From the NCBI GenBank assembly GCA_028023455.1, contig JAQFVV010000030.1, positions 8,210,876-8,274,875 on the forward strand: a stretch of DNA of 64,000 nucleotides, in the 5' to 3' direction. Position 1 is the stretch's first letter. Each line of letters opens with the position of its first letter. The DNA comes from Epiperipatus broadwayi (taxonomy: Eukaryota; Onychophora; Udeonychophora; Euonychophora; Peripatidae). The notes under the pieces are model-generated. The model saw only the letters and a list, made by a program, of their open reading frames with translations, did not search any database and had not been told where the DNA came from. The translations under genes and the position numbers were made by a program. Shown one piece after another: positions 23,216 to 36,980 of this stretch.

Positions 23216-26200
23216 ATCATCATCATCAGCCATTATCAATCCACTGCAGGATGAAGGTCTCTCCAAGTTTAATCCATCTTCTCCGATCTTTAGCTTCTCT
23301 TTTCCACAACACCCCTGCACATTTTCTTATTTCATCCATCCATCTCACATGTGGTCTCTTTCTGGGTCTTTTACAATCTCTTGGAATCCTGTTTAAAATT
23401 TCAATTGTCCATCTATTATCATTTCTTCTAGCAATATGTCCAGCCCAACTCCATTTCAATCTTTTAATTTTTTCAATAAGGTCAGTAACACCTGTTTGTT
23501 GTCTTACCCATACATTGCGTTTTCGATCTCTTCTTGTTACTCCCAATATACATCTCTCCATACTCCTTTGAGTGGTCTGAAGTCTCTGTATTGCTCTTCT
23601 ATTAAGTGTCCAAGTCTCAGATCCATAAGTAAGAACTGGTAAAACACATTTGTTAAAAACCATTCTTTTCAAACACATAGGCATATTTCCTTTTAGTATC
23701 AAGTTATTTCTACCAAAAGCACCCCAACCAAGTTTAATTCTATGATTAATTTCCTCCATTATGTTTCCATCTGTATTAATAATCTGACCTAGGTATTTGT
23801 AACTGTTAACTTCTTCTAATTCTTCATAATCAATCTTTATTTTCATATTTTGAGCAAATCGATTAAACATTACTTTAGACTTTTTAACATTTATCTTTAG
23901 TCCTACTTTTCTACTTTCATCGGCTAACTCCTGCAACATTTCCTGCAGCTCTGAAGCATTATTTGCAAAAACAACTACATCATCTGCAAAATCTAAATGA
24001 CTTAAATACTCTCCATTTACTTTCATTCCTTTAGTTTCCCATTTTAATCCACAAAATACTTATTGCAGCACTGCTGTAAAAAGTTTTGGAGATATGGAGT
24101 CACCTTATCTTACACCTTTCTCAATGTTGATTTTTCCAGTATCATTATGTAATCTAATTGTTGCTGGTGCATTTTTATAAATATTCTTTAAAATATGGCA
24201 ATATCCTGGATCTATACATTGATGATCCAATGCTTTAATCACTGAAGAAATGTGTATAGAATCGAATGCCTTTTCATAATCTACAAATCCAAAACATAAT
24301 GATAACTCATATTCATTTGTCCTTTCTATGACTTCTCTCAATACCTGGATATGATCTATTGTACTAAAACCACTTTTAAATCCAGCTTGTTCTCTTGGTT
24401 CGTGGAAATCCAAAGTTCTCTGTAGACTAGTTGTAATTATCTTGGTAAAAATTTTATATAAAACTGATAAAAGGCTGATAGGTCTGTAATTTCTAATATC
24501 TTCTTTATCACCTTTTTTAAATATTAATATTATTACTGCATTCTTCCAATCTTCCGGTACATCTTTATCATTTAGACATTTGGTATATAACTTTGCTAAA
24601 ATTGTTTCTATTTCTTCACCTCCTTCTTTTAATATATCAATTATAATTCCATCATTTCCTGGAGCCTTTCCTTTCTTCATACATTTAATTGCATGTCTCA
24701 CTTCTTCATTTAAAATTCTGGGCAAGTCGGAAGATGTAATAGATATAGGAGGTACTTGTTCTTTATTACTATATAATTCTTGATAAAAATCTACCAATTT
24801 CATGATGTCATCTCTCTTTTTAGTAATAATTCCATCTTTTTTTCTTATTGCAGATATAAATTTCCTACCAATACCAAAATGTTGTTTAACATTCTTGAGA
24901 CTTTTATTTTCTGCTACAACTTTCCTTGCTATTTCACAGTTATACTTTCTTATATCGTTTTCAACTCTTTTCCATACCATTTTACAAAATTCGAGAAATT
25001 CATTTCTTTTTAATACATCATTTTTGTATATCTTCATATTCCTTCTTTTCTTCATAAATTCTCTAGTCTCAGTAGAAATTTTATTAGTCAATTGCTGCTT
25101 TTTTCTACCAGCTATCTTTGTTGCAGTTTTTAAAAGTGTATCAATTATTTTCATATTAATTTCATTCAAATCTGAATCATGTTCAAAATCTCCTAACACT
25201 TGAAACCTATTTGTAAGTTCTAATTTAAACTCATTAGAATGTTTCTGAAGATTAGGAATATCAACTGTAAATATTATTTTTCTCAATAATTTTTGTCTCT
25301 CTAGTTTTACATTAACACGTAACTTACACCTTACTAATCGATGATCACTTCCTGTGTTTAATTTCTTAAGAACATTACAATCTTGAAATATGTATTTCCT
25401 GTTAGTCAAAATATAATCCAATTCTGCTGTACCTTCATTTGGATGCTTCCATGTCCATTTCCTTTTAACATTTTTCTCAAAAAATGAATTCATAATATAA
25501 AGTTTTTCTTTTTCTGCAAACTCCACAAGTCTATGTCCTCTCTCATTTCTATTACCATAACCAAAATTACCTACAGCAATTTCATCTTTCATTTGTCTAC
25601 CAATTCTAGCATTAAAGTCTCCCATAACAATTTTAAAATGTTGTTTACTCTGATCAAAAGCCTTTTGTACATCCATATAAAAATCTTCTACTACTTCATC
25701 ACTATGAGAACTTGTTGGGGCATAAACCTGAATTATCTGCATTTGGTATCTGCTATTAAGTTGTATAACTAATCTTGCAACTCTGTCCGATACACCATCA
25801 ATCTCCACAATATTGTTCTTCCACTTTTTATTTATAATGAATCCTACTCCACTTGTATTTCCAATATGTGTGCCTTTATAATAGAGTATATGTCCACTTT
25901 TTAAATCAATTGTTTCTTCACCTTTTCTTCTAACTTCACAAAGTCCAAAAATGACCCCATTTAATATAAGACAATTCCTCTTCTAATTCTTGCAATCTTC
26001 CTTCACTTGAAAGTGATCTGCAGTTGTAAGTACCTAAATAAAAAGTCATCATCAAATGGCAGCCTGGGCCCACAATCAGGGGATTCTTAGCACCCTCTGC
26101 CTTCGGCCACCAACCGCTGCCTTGGTTGGTGACTTTACAGCCTCCTGGGAATAAGGGCCATGCTTTATTTTTGTCTGTCATAATTGTATATATGTATTGG

Positions 26201-26490
26201 AAAAATATTTATCATTTACACAAACATTCATTCTGCCTTATCAGGCACCGAGAAGAAAGACCATGGTGTTTCTTGATCTTAAACTCAGAGGTAAAAAGCC
26301 AATAAACTCACCACGCTGGCTAATGCGTGTTGGTGAGCAGCCCATCCATGTTCATATACTATATGAATAATCACATAGTAATAACAGCTGCAACGACAAG
26401 AATGTATGGAGTGGACATTAGGAATTTGCCCTGCTCGGTTCCTTTAAAGCCTCCAAGAGGAATCAAAGGGTCTCCTTTCAGTTAATAGCA
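23216..26490 (-). mobile_element. RTE-type LINE, near full length, inactivated
   Basis: This is a minus-strand non-LTR retrotransposon. The 3' end carries a short trinucleotide tail (GATGATGATGAT read on the minus strand, 23216-23228) instead of poly-A, as is usual for the RTE clade. One long ORF joins an AP endonuclease to a reverse transcriptase (see the pseudogene entry). The 5' leader of about 300 bases (26182-26490) is richer in G+C than its surroundings. The 5' boundary is approximate and I found no clear target duplication. A truncated relative lies at 44317-44712 on the opposite strand. Confidence 0.85.
23226..26181 (-). pseudogene. RTE endonuclease-reverse transcriptase ORF (broken)
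   Basis: This ORF encodes the nicking endonuclease and reverse transcriptase that drive target-primed reverse transcription. From about 26181 it reads GTYNCRSL (endonuclease Asn motif). After a one-base frameshift near 25955 come GLCEVRRKGEE (catalytic Glu), then VMGDFNARIG (25622-25599) and GSDHRLVR (SDH motif, about 25350). The RT follows with GKAPGNDGI, IRNYRPISLL, REQAGFKSGFSTIDHI and FVDYEKAFDSI (first catalytic Asp). FADDVVVF (about 23990-23979) is the catalytic FADD box. A C-terminal domain shows VLTYGSETWTLN, RRSMERCILG-like and WAGHIARR motifs and ends at 23226. Two in-frame stops lie between 24107 and 24050, where GDSISPKLF would be expected to read through. The element cannot move by itself unless these are sequencing errors. 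Confidence 0.9.
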
Positions 26491-29400
26491 AACTCCTATA
26501 TATCAAGCACTAATCTAATCACTTATTTCTGGACTATTTTATGATGATTTATTATAAACTGTATGGTGTAAGTCAATACCTGATTATTATCTGTCAAAAT
26601 ATATTATTAGCCAATAGGTTTGCATTATAAATTGAATGACAACTAAACAAAATTTATTTTAAATGAATGTAAAATTTATTAACAATAAATAAATGACAAA
26701 TAGATAATAAATGTTTGAAACAATATTTTCTGTTGAAATTAATATTAATAAGATAGATGTTTATACATTAAAATGTTGCACATATACTCTCTTGAAATAC
26801 AAGAAAGGTAATAATACTTTTTTAATCTTTATAAAAAAAATGATTAATTGAAATGAAATACAATAATCATAAGTTTACATATTTGTTCACCTTATTTTTT
26901 AAAAAAATAACAATTACTACAATATAGTTTTTTTAGATTTTCAATACTTATAAGATGAATATTCAAAAGTAATTTGCAGTTAACAATTAAGAGAATAATA
27001 CTTTAAACTAAAGTTTTAATTGCTAAAATTTATATATATAAATTTGAATTCAAACTAAACTCCCTTATTTCACACATATATAAAACAAACAATTATCTTA
27101 CTTAATACATAGTAATCAGTTGTATTTATAAATATTATAAGAGTATATACATTAAAAAATACATATTGATAATACAACCTGATCATCATCATCCTATATG
27201 ATACTTGAAAGTAATACAACAGTTCAATGACTATTCCATGAACTATAATTTGACAATATTTATTAATCCCAATAAAGTAAAAGTATCAAACATCCAAAAC
27301 AATAGGTATTTTGTTAATTCCAATATTTTCCAAGTAATAAATTTTACCATTTATTTAGCAGGTATTTAATATAATAATGGTATTATGAATGAAAAAACAT
27401 TGATCTCCCTTTATAACAATCCATTGTACAAATAAGCTGATTCAAATCCTCTATTAAATCATTCCATCGATATAAAATTATATCTGCAAATGAAAACAAT
27501 TCCTATATACAATATTATGTTGTTAACTTTTATATTTCATTATTAAAATATTTTGTTCATATGTGAGATTCATTTTAGTAGGAAATATTAAGATGAATTT
27601 AAACACTATGAATTACTTTTTCATTCCTTTAACAAATTCTCGGTAATTTTGTCCAGTTTTTCTGGACAAATATAAGCCTTCTTATCCCATCATTTTTATG
27701 ATTAATAAGTACATACTTTTAAAAAAAAGTATATATAACTTAGATTTGCTTCTGTGGAAGTCAGAACATCAGAGAACTAATTTCAATTGTTCAGTCTTAT
27801 TTATAATCTCTTACAATTAACATCACCCAAGCTATGATTATGCTCTTTATTCCTTTTTATATTGAAACCACCCTGCACTCCATGTTTAAAATTGCTTTTA
27901 CAATAATAATAAAACGAAAAAAAAAAAAATCATAATCATTATATATAACAAACAATATTCACATTTTAAAATACAAATAATATTCTTTTAATTCAACACA
28001 AACTAAAACAATTTACAGTCCATTCTCACAATATTGCACTGGAAATATATATTTTATATATTCTAACCTATAAATTTTTTTTAATTAAATGACAATGAGA
28101 CTAAAGATGAAAACTATGATAAAACTAATAATCCATGTGGGTTAAGCTCAGTGGTCAGTTAGTTCACTCACTTTTGCTACAGAAACATCAATTAAGATAA
28201 AAGGAAATTTCTAAGCAATAATAATATGCATAATTATAGAACAAATGAATAACAAGAAGAGGAAAAACTTCATTCTTGCCTATATAACATTTAAAATATG
28301 AATTTCCCCTATCAAAATGTATTCTTTGAGCAATAAATAATTTGCACTTAGAGTAACATCTGAAAATCTTTAGGGCCATTTAAAATATGCTAAATAGCAA
28401 ATATTAATCACCAAAGTATTTAATAGCATGATTTAATCTACTCTACTCTTGAAGAGTATAAATGCAATGTACTTCTCTAATAGTACAATAAATAATAATG
28501 AATTTCTTTTGCCATCACTAGATTTATAATATAAATGAATTGATTAAGAATATAATGAATAATAATATCAGGGTTCTTCTTGTTAATTTTTAGAAAGATT
28601 GTGTTGCTAAACAAATGACGGACATCCTGGTAGACTTTAGAAGACTTACACTTCCCTTATATAATGTATCCTAATATACTATAATAACAAAAATTATTAC
28701 ATAAAGAAGTATTTAATCTGCTTGGCAATTGCATAAACAAATTATATAAAATTAGAAAATTATAGCCCTTTATCCATAATATCACTCGAAATAATAGAAA
28801 GGGTACCTTTTATATCTTTCTACTACCCCATCATCAACACAATAAAATCACTTTGATTTCTGCACTTTTGTTAATAAATAAATAATGTGCAGTCTGAAAA
28901 ATGAATCAAATAATCCCAAGCAAGAATAAAGAAATATTTATTTCTTTTGATTACAATTCTGTCTTTGAATTGAAGCATATATGGAAGATCTGCATTTTTG
29001 TAACATTGAAATATTGGAGCTGCATAAAAATTGATCATCTAATTTACCAAGATTTCTGTTCTAAATAAGAATTGTGAACACAAGACAAATTGCATATAGA
29101 AAAACAAACTAGATTTACATAAATATATTTATTAACATTTTAAATAAAACATAGGTGAAATTTATTTACAGTATTACTGAAAGCTATTTGCCAAACAGGT
29201 TCTGTCAAAATATCTGGTAGGATGTTACTATAGGTTGCACATCATGACCTCACTAACAAACAATTTGTAGGTTTTGGAAAACATTTGGATGAGTTATTAA
29301 ACAAAATATACTCGGAGATATTGGTTTAAACCTTTAGACTTATTCTATAAGTAACTTGGCTAAATCATCCAATTTTAATAAAGGTTTGGTCTAAAGAAAT

Positions 29401-30875
29401 AAATAGCAATAGCTTAAATCATAAGCTGAGCAATACACTCCATTTAAAATATTCCCTTGTCATCTAACAACTCACAATACCTCTTTCTTACAGATTATAC
29501 TCATTAACCTGAATTATCCTGTGACTGGATTTGAATAAAACATATGATGATAATAGCTGTCATATCCAGACACAAAATAATATTGTCTAGCATTATTTTA
29601 TTTTTAAGTAAAATTTAAAGAAATGTATGGATCATTCATCAGAAGTCATGTACACACATTATACTAGAGTTATGTCCACTTAATACTAAAATATTTAATA
29701 TTAAATAACTTACTAATTCATCAGCAAAGTGCTCCAGCTGATGAAAACAAACAACATTAAGTATTTGCATTTCTTATAAAGCTATGTGCTGAGAATAAGC
29801 ATTTCAAATTAATAACTTGGTTTACTTGTGGACTACTGGAAAGGTACAATACCACAATACAGACACTGTTTCATTTAACAAAAGCACTGCAAATAAAGTG
29901 TATCTTGAAGAACTAAGTACTTCAATAACTAACTTATCATTGCCATATCATTTCTAAAGCACAAATAACTTCGCCTACCATGATAGAAAAATATTTAATA
30001 ACATCATGAGGGATAGGCTAAATGAAGATACTCTCTGCAGAGCAAATAACATGAATAAAAGTATGGTGGGTGCCAATACCTATATCTAATGTAAAAAATG
30101 TATGTATGAATACAGTCTCACCACATAAGGAAAAATGGAATACACACCAAGAATATAGTCCTGTCATGGGACATAGGTACATAAGCAACATTTGAAAGCA
30201 ATACTAAAATATAAACACTATCCCCTCATAGAATATAAAATGGGGAGAATGTCTTCATCCTGCAAAGCACAATAAGCAAACTAACATCAAATAAAGTCTA
30301 ATGCTCAGAGGCATACATCCTAGACTAAACAATGGCAAGATAACAAAAATCAGCACTAATAAAAGTAGGTAAATTAATATTCACACTAAAAATTGCAAAC
30401 CTTAAGCAATGTCTGAAACCATCAAATTCACGGTCAGTCAAATTGACTATAAAATATTTAAAATAGCACACTAAAAATTCTACATTAAATAAGGAATATA
30501 CATATATGCAATGAACAGCATTACAAAAACTTACAAAGATAGAGGTGATATAATAGCAGAGTAAATGTAGATAATATGAGACTAATAAACAGTTATATTA
30601 AAATTTAACTACATTATTATAGCAATTATGAAACATTGAACTTCTGATAAACACATATTGGCTATTTACCTATAAGTGAATGAAACACTCATATACGAGA
30701 TAAGGAAAATGTAAGAGATATCAAATTATATGAATTTTTAGCTTACAATGCATAGAAATACCTACACATTCTGTCATAAACCTCTTAAAGAACAATATCA
30801 TAATAAATATAATATTACCTTGACATAAAAATATCATAATAACAAAAGAAAAAAATATTGTATATATAAAAACAC
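26491..30875. other. AT-rich non-coding stretch
   Basis: No exon, RNA gene or repeat was recognised in these 4.4 kb. They could be intron or 3' region of the putative minus-strand gene whose exon lies at 30876-30965. Confidence 0.45.
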
Positions 30876-30965
30876 CTTAGGTTTGTTGGCAGAACTTTCT
30901 GTAGTGAGCAGTTTGTTGAGGGGAGTGAAGTCTTTCCTTGGTGGGCTATTTGCAGAATGAACCAT
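30876..30965 (-). CDS. putative internal exon of an unidentified gene
   Basis: On the minus strand a 90-base segment is bounded by an acceptor (GATTGGTACAG) and a donor (AAG then GTGTTT). It reads 30 codons in frame 0 without a stop, MVHSANSPPRKDFTPLNK then LLTTESSANKPK. The segment is far richer in G+C than its surroundings, as host exons here are (compare PHLPP). The SPPRKDFTPLNKLL stretch looks like a disordered, phosphorylatable linker, but I do not recognise the protein. The leading ATG may be a start or just a Met. A second frame is also open, and the plus strand has a shorter open frame with its own AG, so strand and frame are inferred. Confidence 0.45.
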
Positions 30966-31756
30966 CTGTACCAATCAAATAATATTTTTTATAAAGCAAA
31001 TATGACTTCCAAATATAAACATACATGAAAAAACATTAATAAAATTATTAATTCTAAATTAAATAATAAGTTTGGTTCCATTTGAAAAAATTGGTCAATG
31101 CAAACTAGTTAGCTAAAGAATATTCATTCAGCAATGTATAACAGTAAAACAAGTGGTCCATGGTTCCATTTAAACTAAGCAATACATTCTTATTTCTTCT
31201 TGAAAAAAGCATGTTTTAAAAGCAAGTTTAAATGTAAGACAAAAAAGTCATTTCAAGATATTTTCAGCAATTTTTTTTTTAAATCACTTGTTAGTTTACG
31301 TTTTAATACAATGCATTATTTAATGTCCATTGTAGTTATTTTTGTAAACTATATCTTCCTTTAACATAATCATTTTATTAAATTCCTTGACGAAATTTAT
31401 TCAAAGTATTTTTAGAATGTAATAATGAGAAAACTAAGTGTATTAAAGTTCTCGTGTTTTTTTTTATTATAAAATTTTTTTAAGTTCATCTTTCTCAGGA
31501 ATATTCTTCTTTATAGTAAAATTCTGAAAAAGCAAATGCATTTTAATAAATTTCTCCTGTGGCAAAGATGACAGGTTATTAATAATTATAAAGTTCACAT
31601 TGAAGAAACATTTTATTATTTTCATTATAATTAACATAAATTATTGTTTCTAACACTTAATAACCGGTATAATAATCAATATAGCTTCTTATTCTTAGTT
31701 CAACATTTTAATCAGTCTATATTTTTAAACTTTATTTTTTTCCTTCTAAAAATAAG
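30966..31756. other. AT-rich non-coding stretch
   Basis: Nothing recognised. It could be intron of the putative minus-strand gene. Confidence 0.45.
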
Positions 31757-32992
31757 ACATCACTTGATCACTATTTCTTATACATGCTCATAACTTATTG
31801 AAACAGGCAAAACTCTTCATACAGTAGAGCCATTCGGTGCAAGCCAGAGTAATCAATGGATTCCAGAAGACTTGTGCATAAAATTTCTATCTAGTGCCTA
31901 CTCATCCAATAACACCAGACTAGTTTTTAGCTTGTCACTTGTCAGTGAGGAGCCTTGCATCTGAGAGCACTGCACCTAGATCTTGGGATCTAATGCAACC
32001 CTCTGGCAGCCATCTTTTATCTCCACTTAACTACAAAACTATGAGAATAAAATTTGAAAACACAATAAGCTTATATAGTCAAATAGGTCTAAACTCAGTT
32101 CAATACCCATACATTTTCATGTCTTTGGTTTTTTAATAACCATAGCCATCACTATTCTATTAGGCAGGATTGATATTAAACCACTAAACATCACATGATC
32201 ACCTTTTCTTATGCTTGCTCATAACTTATTAAAACAGGAAAAACTCTCCATACAGTAGTCGCTATATAAGCTAATCAGATTGGATAAAAAATATTGTATT
32301 TTCAATTGTATTCTCATATGTATTCTCATACTTTTGTAGTTAAGTAGAGATAAAAGGTGGCTGCTGGAGGGTTGCATTAGATCCTGAGATCTAGGTGCAG
32401 TGCTCTCAGATTTAAGACTCCTCACTGAAAAAAGCCACAAGCTAGAAACTAGTCTGGGGATATTGGATGAGTAGGCACTAGATAGAGATTTTATGCACAA
32501 GCCTGGCTTACATTGAGTGGCACTACTGTATGGAAAGTTTTGCCTGCGTTAATAAGTTATGAGCAAGTATAAGAAATGGTGATTGTGTGATGTTTGGAGG
32601 TTTAATACCAATCCTACATAATAGGATAGTGGTGGCTATGGTTATTAAAGCACCAAAGATATCAAAATATATGGGTATTGAACTGAGTTCTGACCTATAT
32701 GACTATATAAACTAATGAGATTGGATTGAAAATATTGTTTTCAATTTAGTTTTGTAGTTAAGTAGAGATAAAAGGTGGCTTCTGGAAAGTTGCATTGGAT
32801 CCTAAGATCTGGGTGCAGTGCTTTCAGATCCAATGCTCCTCACTGATGAAAGACACAAGCTCAAAACTAGTCTGGGAATATTGGATGAGTAGGCACTAGA
32901 TAAGGATTTTATGCACAAGCCTTCTGAAATCCATTGATTACTCTGGCTTGCACTGAGTGGCACTATTGTATGGAGAGTTTTGCCTGTTTTAA
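31757..32992. mobile_element. composite of three TIR-repeat units, tandem and inverted
   Basis: The repeat seen singly at 13862-14356 recurs here in several joined pieces. A tail fragment (31757-31800) is followed by a minus-oriented unit (31801-32230), then a plus-oriented shortened unit (32231-32550) and a plus-oriented unit (32551-32992). Units meet at TTAA plus the AACAGGCAAAACTC terminus. At the junctions the terminus is followed directly by the internal AATAAGTTATGAGCAAGTATAAG block (or its complement). The second TIR of each unit is therefore missing or shared. The arrangement looks like tandem amplification plus an inversion rather than independent insertions. Confidence 0.75.
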
Positions 32993-33280
32993 AGATAAGA
33001 CATAATAGCAAAAAGTAAGTTAGTACAATGTTCAGTATGATTTTATAAGTTAATATCACTGGTTACATCACCTGGTTTCTATTCAAATCTATTTTAAAGC
33101 ATATCTGATTAAATTGATATTATAAATGAATCATTCTTCCAAAGCATAATATTTGAAGATTACCTTAAGAATTGGCTAACACTGCATTATGAGTTAATAA
33201 ATACTTAAAAGCTTTAATAAATTTACACTTTAGATAATAAATAAAAAATAATTATAAAAAATTATTACTGATTTAAATTG
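32993..33280. other. AT-rich non-coding stretch
   Basis: Nothing recognised here. Confidence 0.4.
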
Positions 33281-33360
33281 CAGTGATAACAGTTGTCCAT
33301 CAGGAGACAATAAAAATGAAGAAGCCGACCTTGCAAACTGACAATCTTTAGTATTTATAC
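33281..33360 (-). promoter_or_regulatory. GC-richer island with TATA-like box
   Basis: On the minus strand TATAAATA (33352-33359) is preceded by AAAGAGG and followed by a comparatively G+C-rich 70 bases. The arrangement resembles the TATA-like site at 42345-42352, and both could be LTR promoters. Alternatively, the plus strand has an acceptor TTTAAATTGCAG at 33282 followed by 18 open codons to a TGA, so it could be a terminal exon. I cannot decide between these readings. Confidence 0.25.
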
Positions 33361-35990
33361 CTCTTTTGACATGTGTCAAGAACTAATGACCTTCTGAAAT
33401 CATGATCTCTGTGTAAAAATATGTTAATTACAACAAGGAACTAATTACTTAAATTATATAATATTGATCTAGATATTTTTAAAAATTCACAAGATTCTAA
33501 CAGTTTAAAGTGAAGAAAAGATCAATTGAATTTTATTAATTAATAAAATTAAATAAATAAAATAAGATAATAAAATATTTTATTCTTTTTAAAATAAAAT
33601 ATTACCTTTTCTTCATTAAAGTTTATCAGAAATTCTAATTTAAAATATTTAATCCTTTATTTACCAAATTTAACAAAATATTTTTTTTAAATGTTTATTG
33701 AGTAAAATGAAATATCTTGGCAATTTAAACTAAGAAATCAAAGATTCACACATGCACCAGAACTCACACATACACATAGGAAATTACATTTTTCTTTTAA
33801 ATTAATATACTGTTTTAAAAACTTATTAAATAAGAATTTAATCTAGATGATTAACTACTTGTAATCAGAGTAATTAATTGCATTTAAATACTAATTAATT
33901 ATCTGATATTTTTAAACTTTACTATAATACTATCTTTGTTTTAGATTTCTTTCTTTCTGGAGTAGGTGTAAATTAAATAACTTTTAACCTAAAGCATATA
34001 TTTTCTTAATACAAAAATTATATCTTTGTTACAGCTTTTTAATTTATCAAATATTAGCTACCTTATGCTCATAATGAACTCAGTAAATATAAATATTAAT
34101 GTATAAGAGTTAAATAAGATAATTTATCCAAGTTAAAGTTATTATCTTCTTTCGCTTTTTATTTATTATTTTTTTATAGAATAAAGTAGCTTAATTCTTA
34201 AGTTAAGCATTTAATAAAGACAATGTGCAAAAGCACAGGTTCGCAATATATTCTACTAATATAATATCACATATATCATATACACATAACAAACATTTGA
34301 CATTAAATATACATGTGTATTGTTTATAATCTATTCATCAATGTAATAACAAAATACATATAATACAAAAAATAATTTTACTAAAACTATCAACTTTATT
34401 ATTTATATATGCATTTTAAATAAATAAAGTTAATTTACTATTTTACATTGCAGCAATAACACATTTCTTTTAATATTTCTTTGTCATAGCAAGATTTTGG
34501 TATGCTCTTATACTAACACATCTGTTAAAACCAATTAAGAAAATATATATAGTTGACATTCCACTACATACCAAAATTACATCAAATTTCAAATGGCACA
34601 ATATTTCCTTTCTACCAATGAAAAAAACTTTAAAAAAAACAAAACCACATCAATAATTCTACTGCTATTTTTATTATATATAATGAACTGTTCCCTCTCA
34701 TACATAAACAAATGTCTAATCTTTTCTCATTTTTAATATAGTGTTTAACAATTCACAAATTATGAATAATCTATCAGTATTCCTATTAAAATAAGACAAA
34801 ACTTGTTTATTCTTTTATTTGTCTCATTTATATGCTATATTTATTATATCTCGAAATATTAACATGCCAAAGATATAATTACTAACAACAAATTTTTTTT
34901 ATTTAATGTTTTACTAACAATTTATTATAAAGTGTGATGACATTTTTACATTCTTTTAGCTTTTGTATAACTTATCAATCATAATTGCTAAATTTTTGCT
35001 ATAAATTTAAGACTAACCACTCTTTACTCTTTTCAGTAATCTTTTTCATCAATAATATAACCTTAAAATTCATTATAACCAAATAATATATCTTATTTTA
35101 AGACCTCTTATATCAAAATCAATTAATTCATCATTTGTACAATAATACCACAAAACATAAATGAAATTCTCCCACATTCAACTAATTTCTTTTAAGATTG
35201 TATCTACTACTTAACTTTGAGGATAAACTCATATTTTAGTGATTTTAACTATAAATCAAAATTATTCCATATTTCTACTAAAAATTTAAGACCAAATATA
35301 ACCTGTTAATACTCAATAGTTATAGGTCTCTGTTATTTATCATATTTACACTACTATGCAATTAAATTATCCATATATCTCACATTATTGTGTGATTTTA
35401 GAATATTCCTATCTTTAGGATTATATGATACTTTATAAATAATATTAAGAACCATGGACACAAATATTAAAAAATTATTTCCCTTTTACTACATTCTATA
35501 CTATTTATCTTCTATAATATTATCTTTCAATTATTGACTATTTAATTCTAGTATCCAATATTTTCACAACAATCAAGAAATGTTAAGGCATTACAATTTT
35601 GGCAAATGCTTTTTACTTAAGACTGGTCTTAAAACATCAAATAAAAGATCTCCCATCTTCTCATTTTAACACATATGGTTACATTATTATCAACTAATTT
35701 AGGATCCATCTCAAAACATTAGAGCAACGTTTATTAATTTTATTATATTTTCTGTCATACTTTAATTTTTTTAAATAAGTCACATTTATTCAGATGATGT
35801 AATTCAAAACATTAACATAATACTTATTAATTCATTAATCAGATCATGGGTCTTCCAATGATATAAAGCCATCCAAATTTATAACAGTATTAAACTGGGA
35901 TTAAGCTTTCCCTCTCTCCATGTAATTTTTAACTATTCTCAATATTTGCAAATAAAATAACAGGAAAACTTCTCTATCTATATTCCCATC
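33361..35990. other. AT-rich non-coding stretch
   Basis: No gene, RNA or structured repeat was recognised here. Confidence 0.5.
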
Positions 35991-36189
35991 TATTACATGG
36001 TCACCCTTAGTATTAATTTTTTTGGGGGTGGATGCTTAATTCATTTTGTATGGGGTCTATTCCCTTTTTTCATTGCTACTACAGCTATAACTTCTTTAAC
36101 ATCTATTTTCAACCTTTTCTTCATTTTACAGTGTACGGTTGGATAAACTTGTGTTACAAATCTATCTTCTATATTATCATCAAATTTAT

Positions 36190-36980
36190 TATCTAAATCT
36201 CAATTGCCTTAGAAATAATTATATTTTTTAACCATATCTTATTTGTGTTTCTTTGGCTATCTTTAGTGTTTAAGTCTTCACTTTGTTGTAATGATTCAAT
36301 ATTTAGAATCTTCACATCTAAGCTTTTCTGCTCTCTTATGTACTTCATTTCTACTACATCATTAGAAAAATTTATCTCTATCATTTAAAATTTTTAACAT
36401 CCTATGATTTTCTATTTGTACTTCTTTAGATTCTATTTTCATATGATTATGAATATCATTTAATTCTATTCTAAACCTATTTGCTTCTAATTTTGATGCT
36501 TCCTGATCATATTTACATGTCTTCTTGATCATTATATATTTCTCCAATTCTTTATATTCAATTTTATACATCTAGATTTCACTGTTTACATCTTTAAACC
36601 TCATTTCTAACCTTTCTTGTGATTTATCTAACTTAGTTCTCAATTCATTAAATATATGACCATATTTGTCATCGTATTCATTTAATTTAACATCTAGATT
36701 ACATCAAAATTCCTCAAATTATGCATTCATGGCATTAAATTCAATTTTAAATAAGTCAAATTTATTATTGACTTGCCCCAAGTCTACCATTAATTCTCTC
36801 ATATCTTCTTTTAATTCTTTACTTTGAATTATTCCTATCTTCTAACCTATCACTTTGAACCTCAAACTTATTTATTTTCCTACATTGAATCTCAAACTTA
36901 TTACTTATTCCATCATTTTTCTCAACATTTCTTGAGTACCACCTTCAGGTCCTATTAACATTTCAGTGCTTTTAACTTTC
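36190..36980 (-). pseudogene. coiled-coil gag-like relic, minus strand
   Basis: From about 36980 downwards the minus strand reads broken charged segments, including VKSTEMLIGPEGGTQEM, YKIEYKELEKYIMIKK, KLEANRFRIELNDIHNHM and YIREQKSLDVKILNIE. The composition is coiled-coil-like and similar to the relic at 21758-22550. Stops separate the segments. The minus strand continues to about 35990 with less clear similarity. I infer an old retrotransposon gag. A cytoskeletal-type coiled-coil pseudogene is the alternative. Confidence 0.45.

Noticed and set aside
23251-25772. Plus-strand ORFs rich in Ser, Phe and Leu
   Set aside because: They are antisense shadows of the RTE reading frame.
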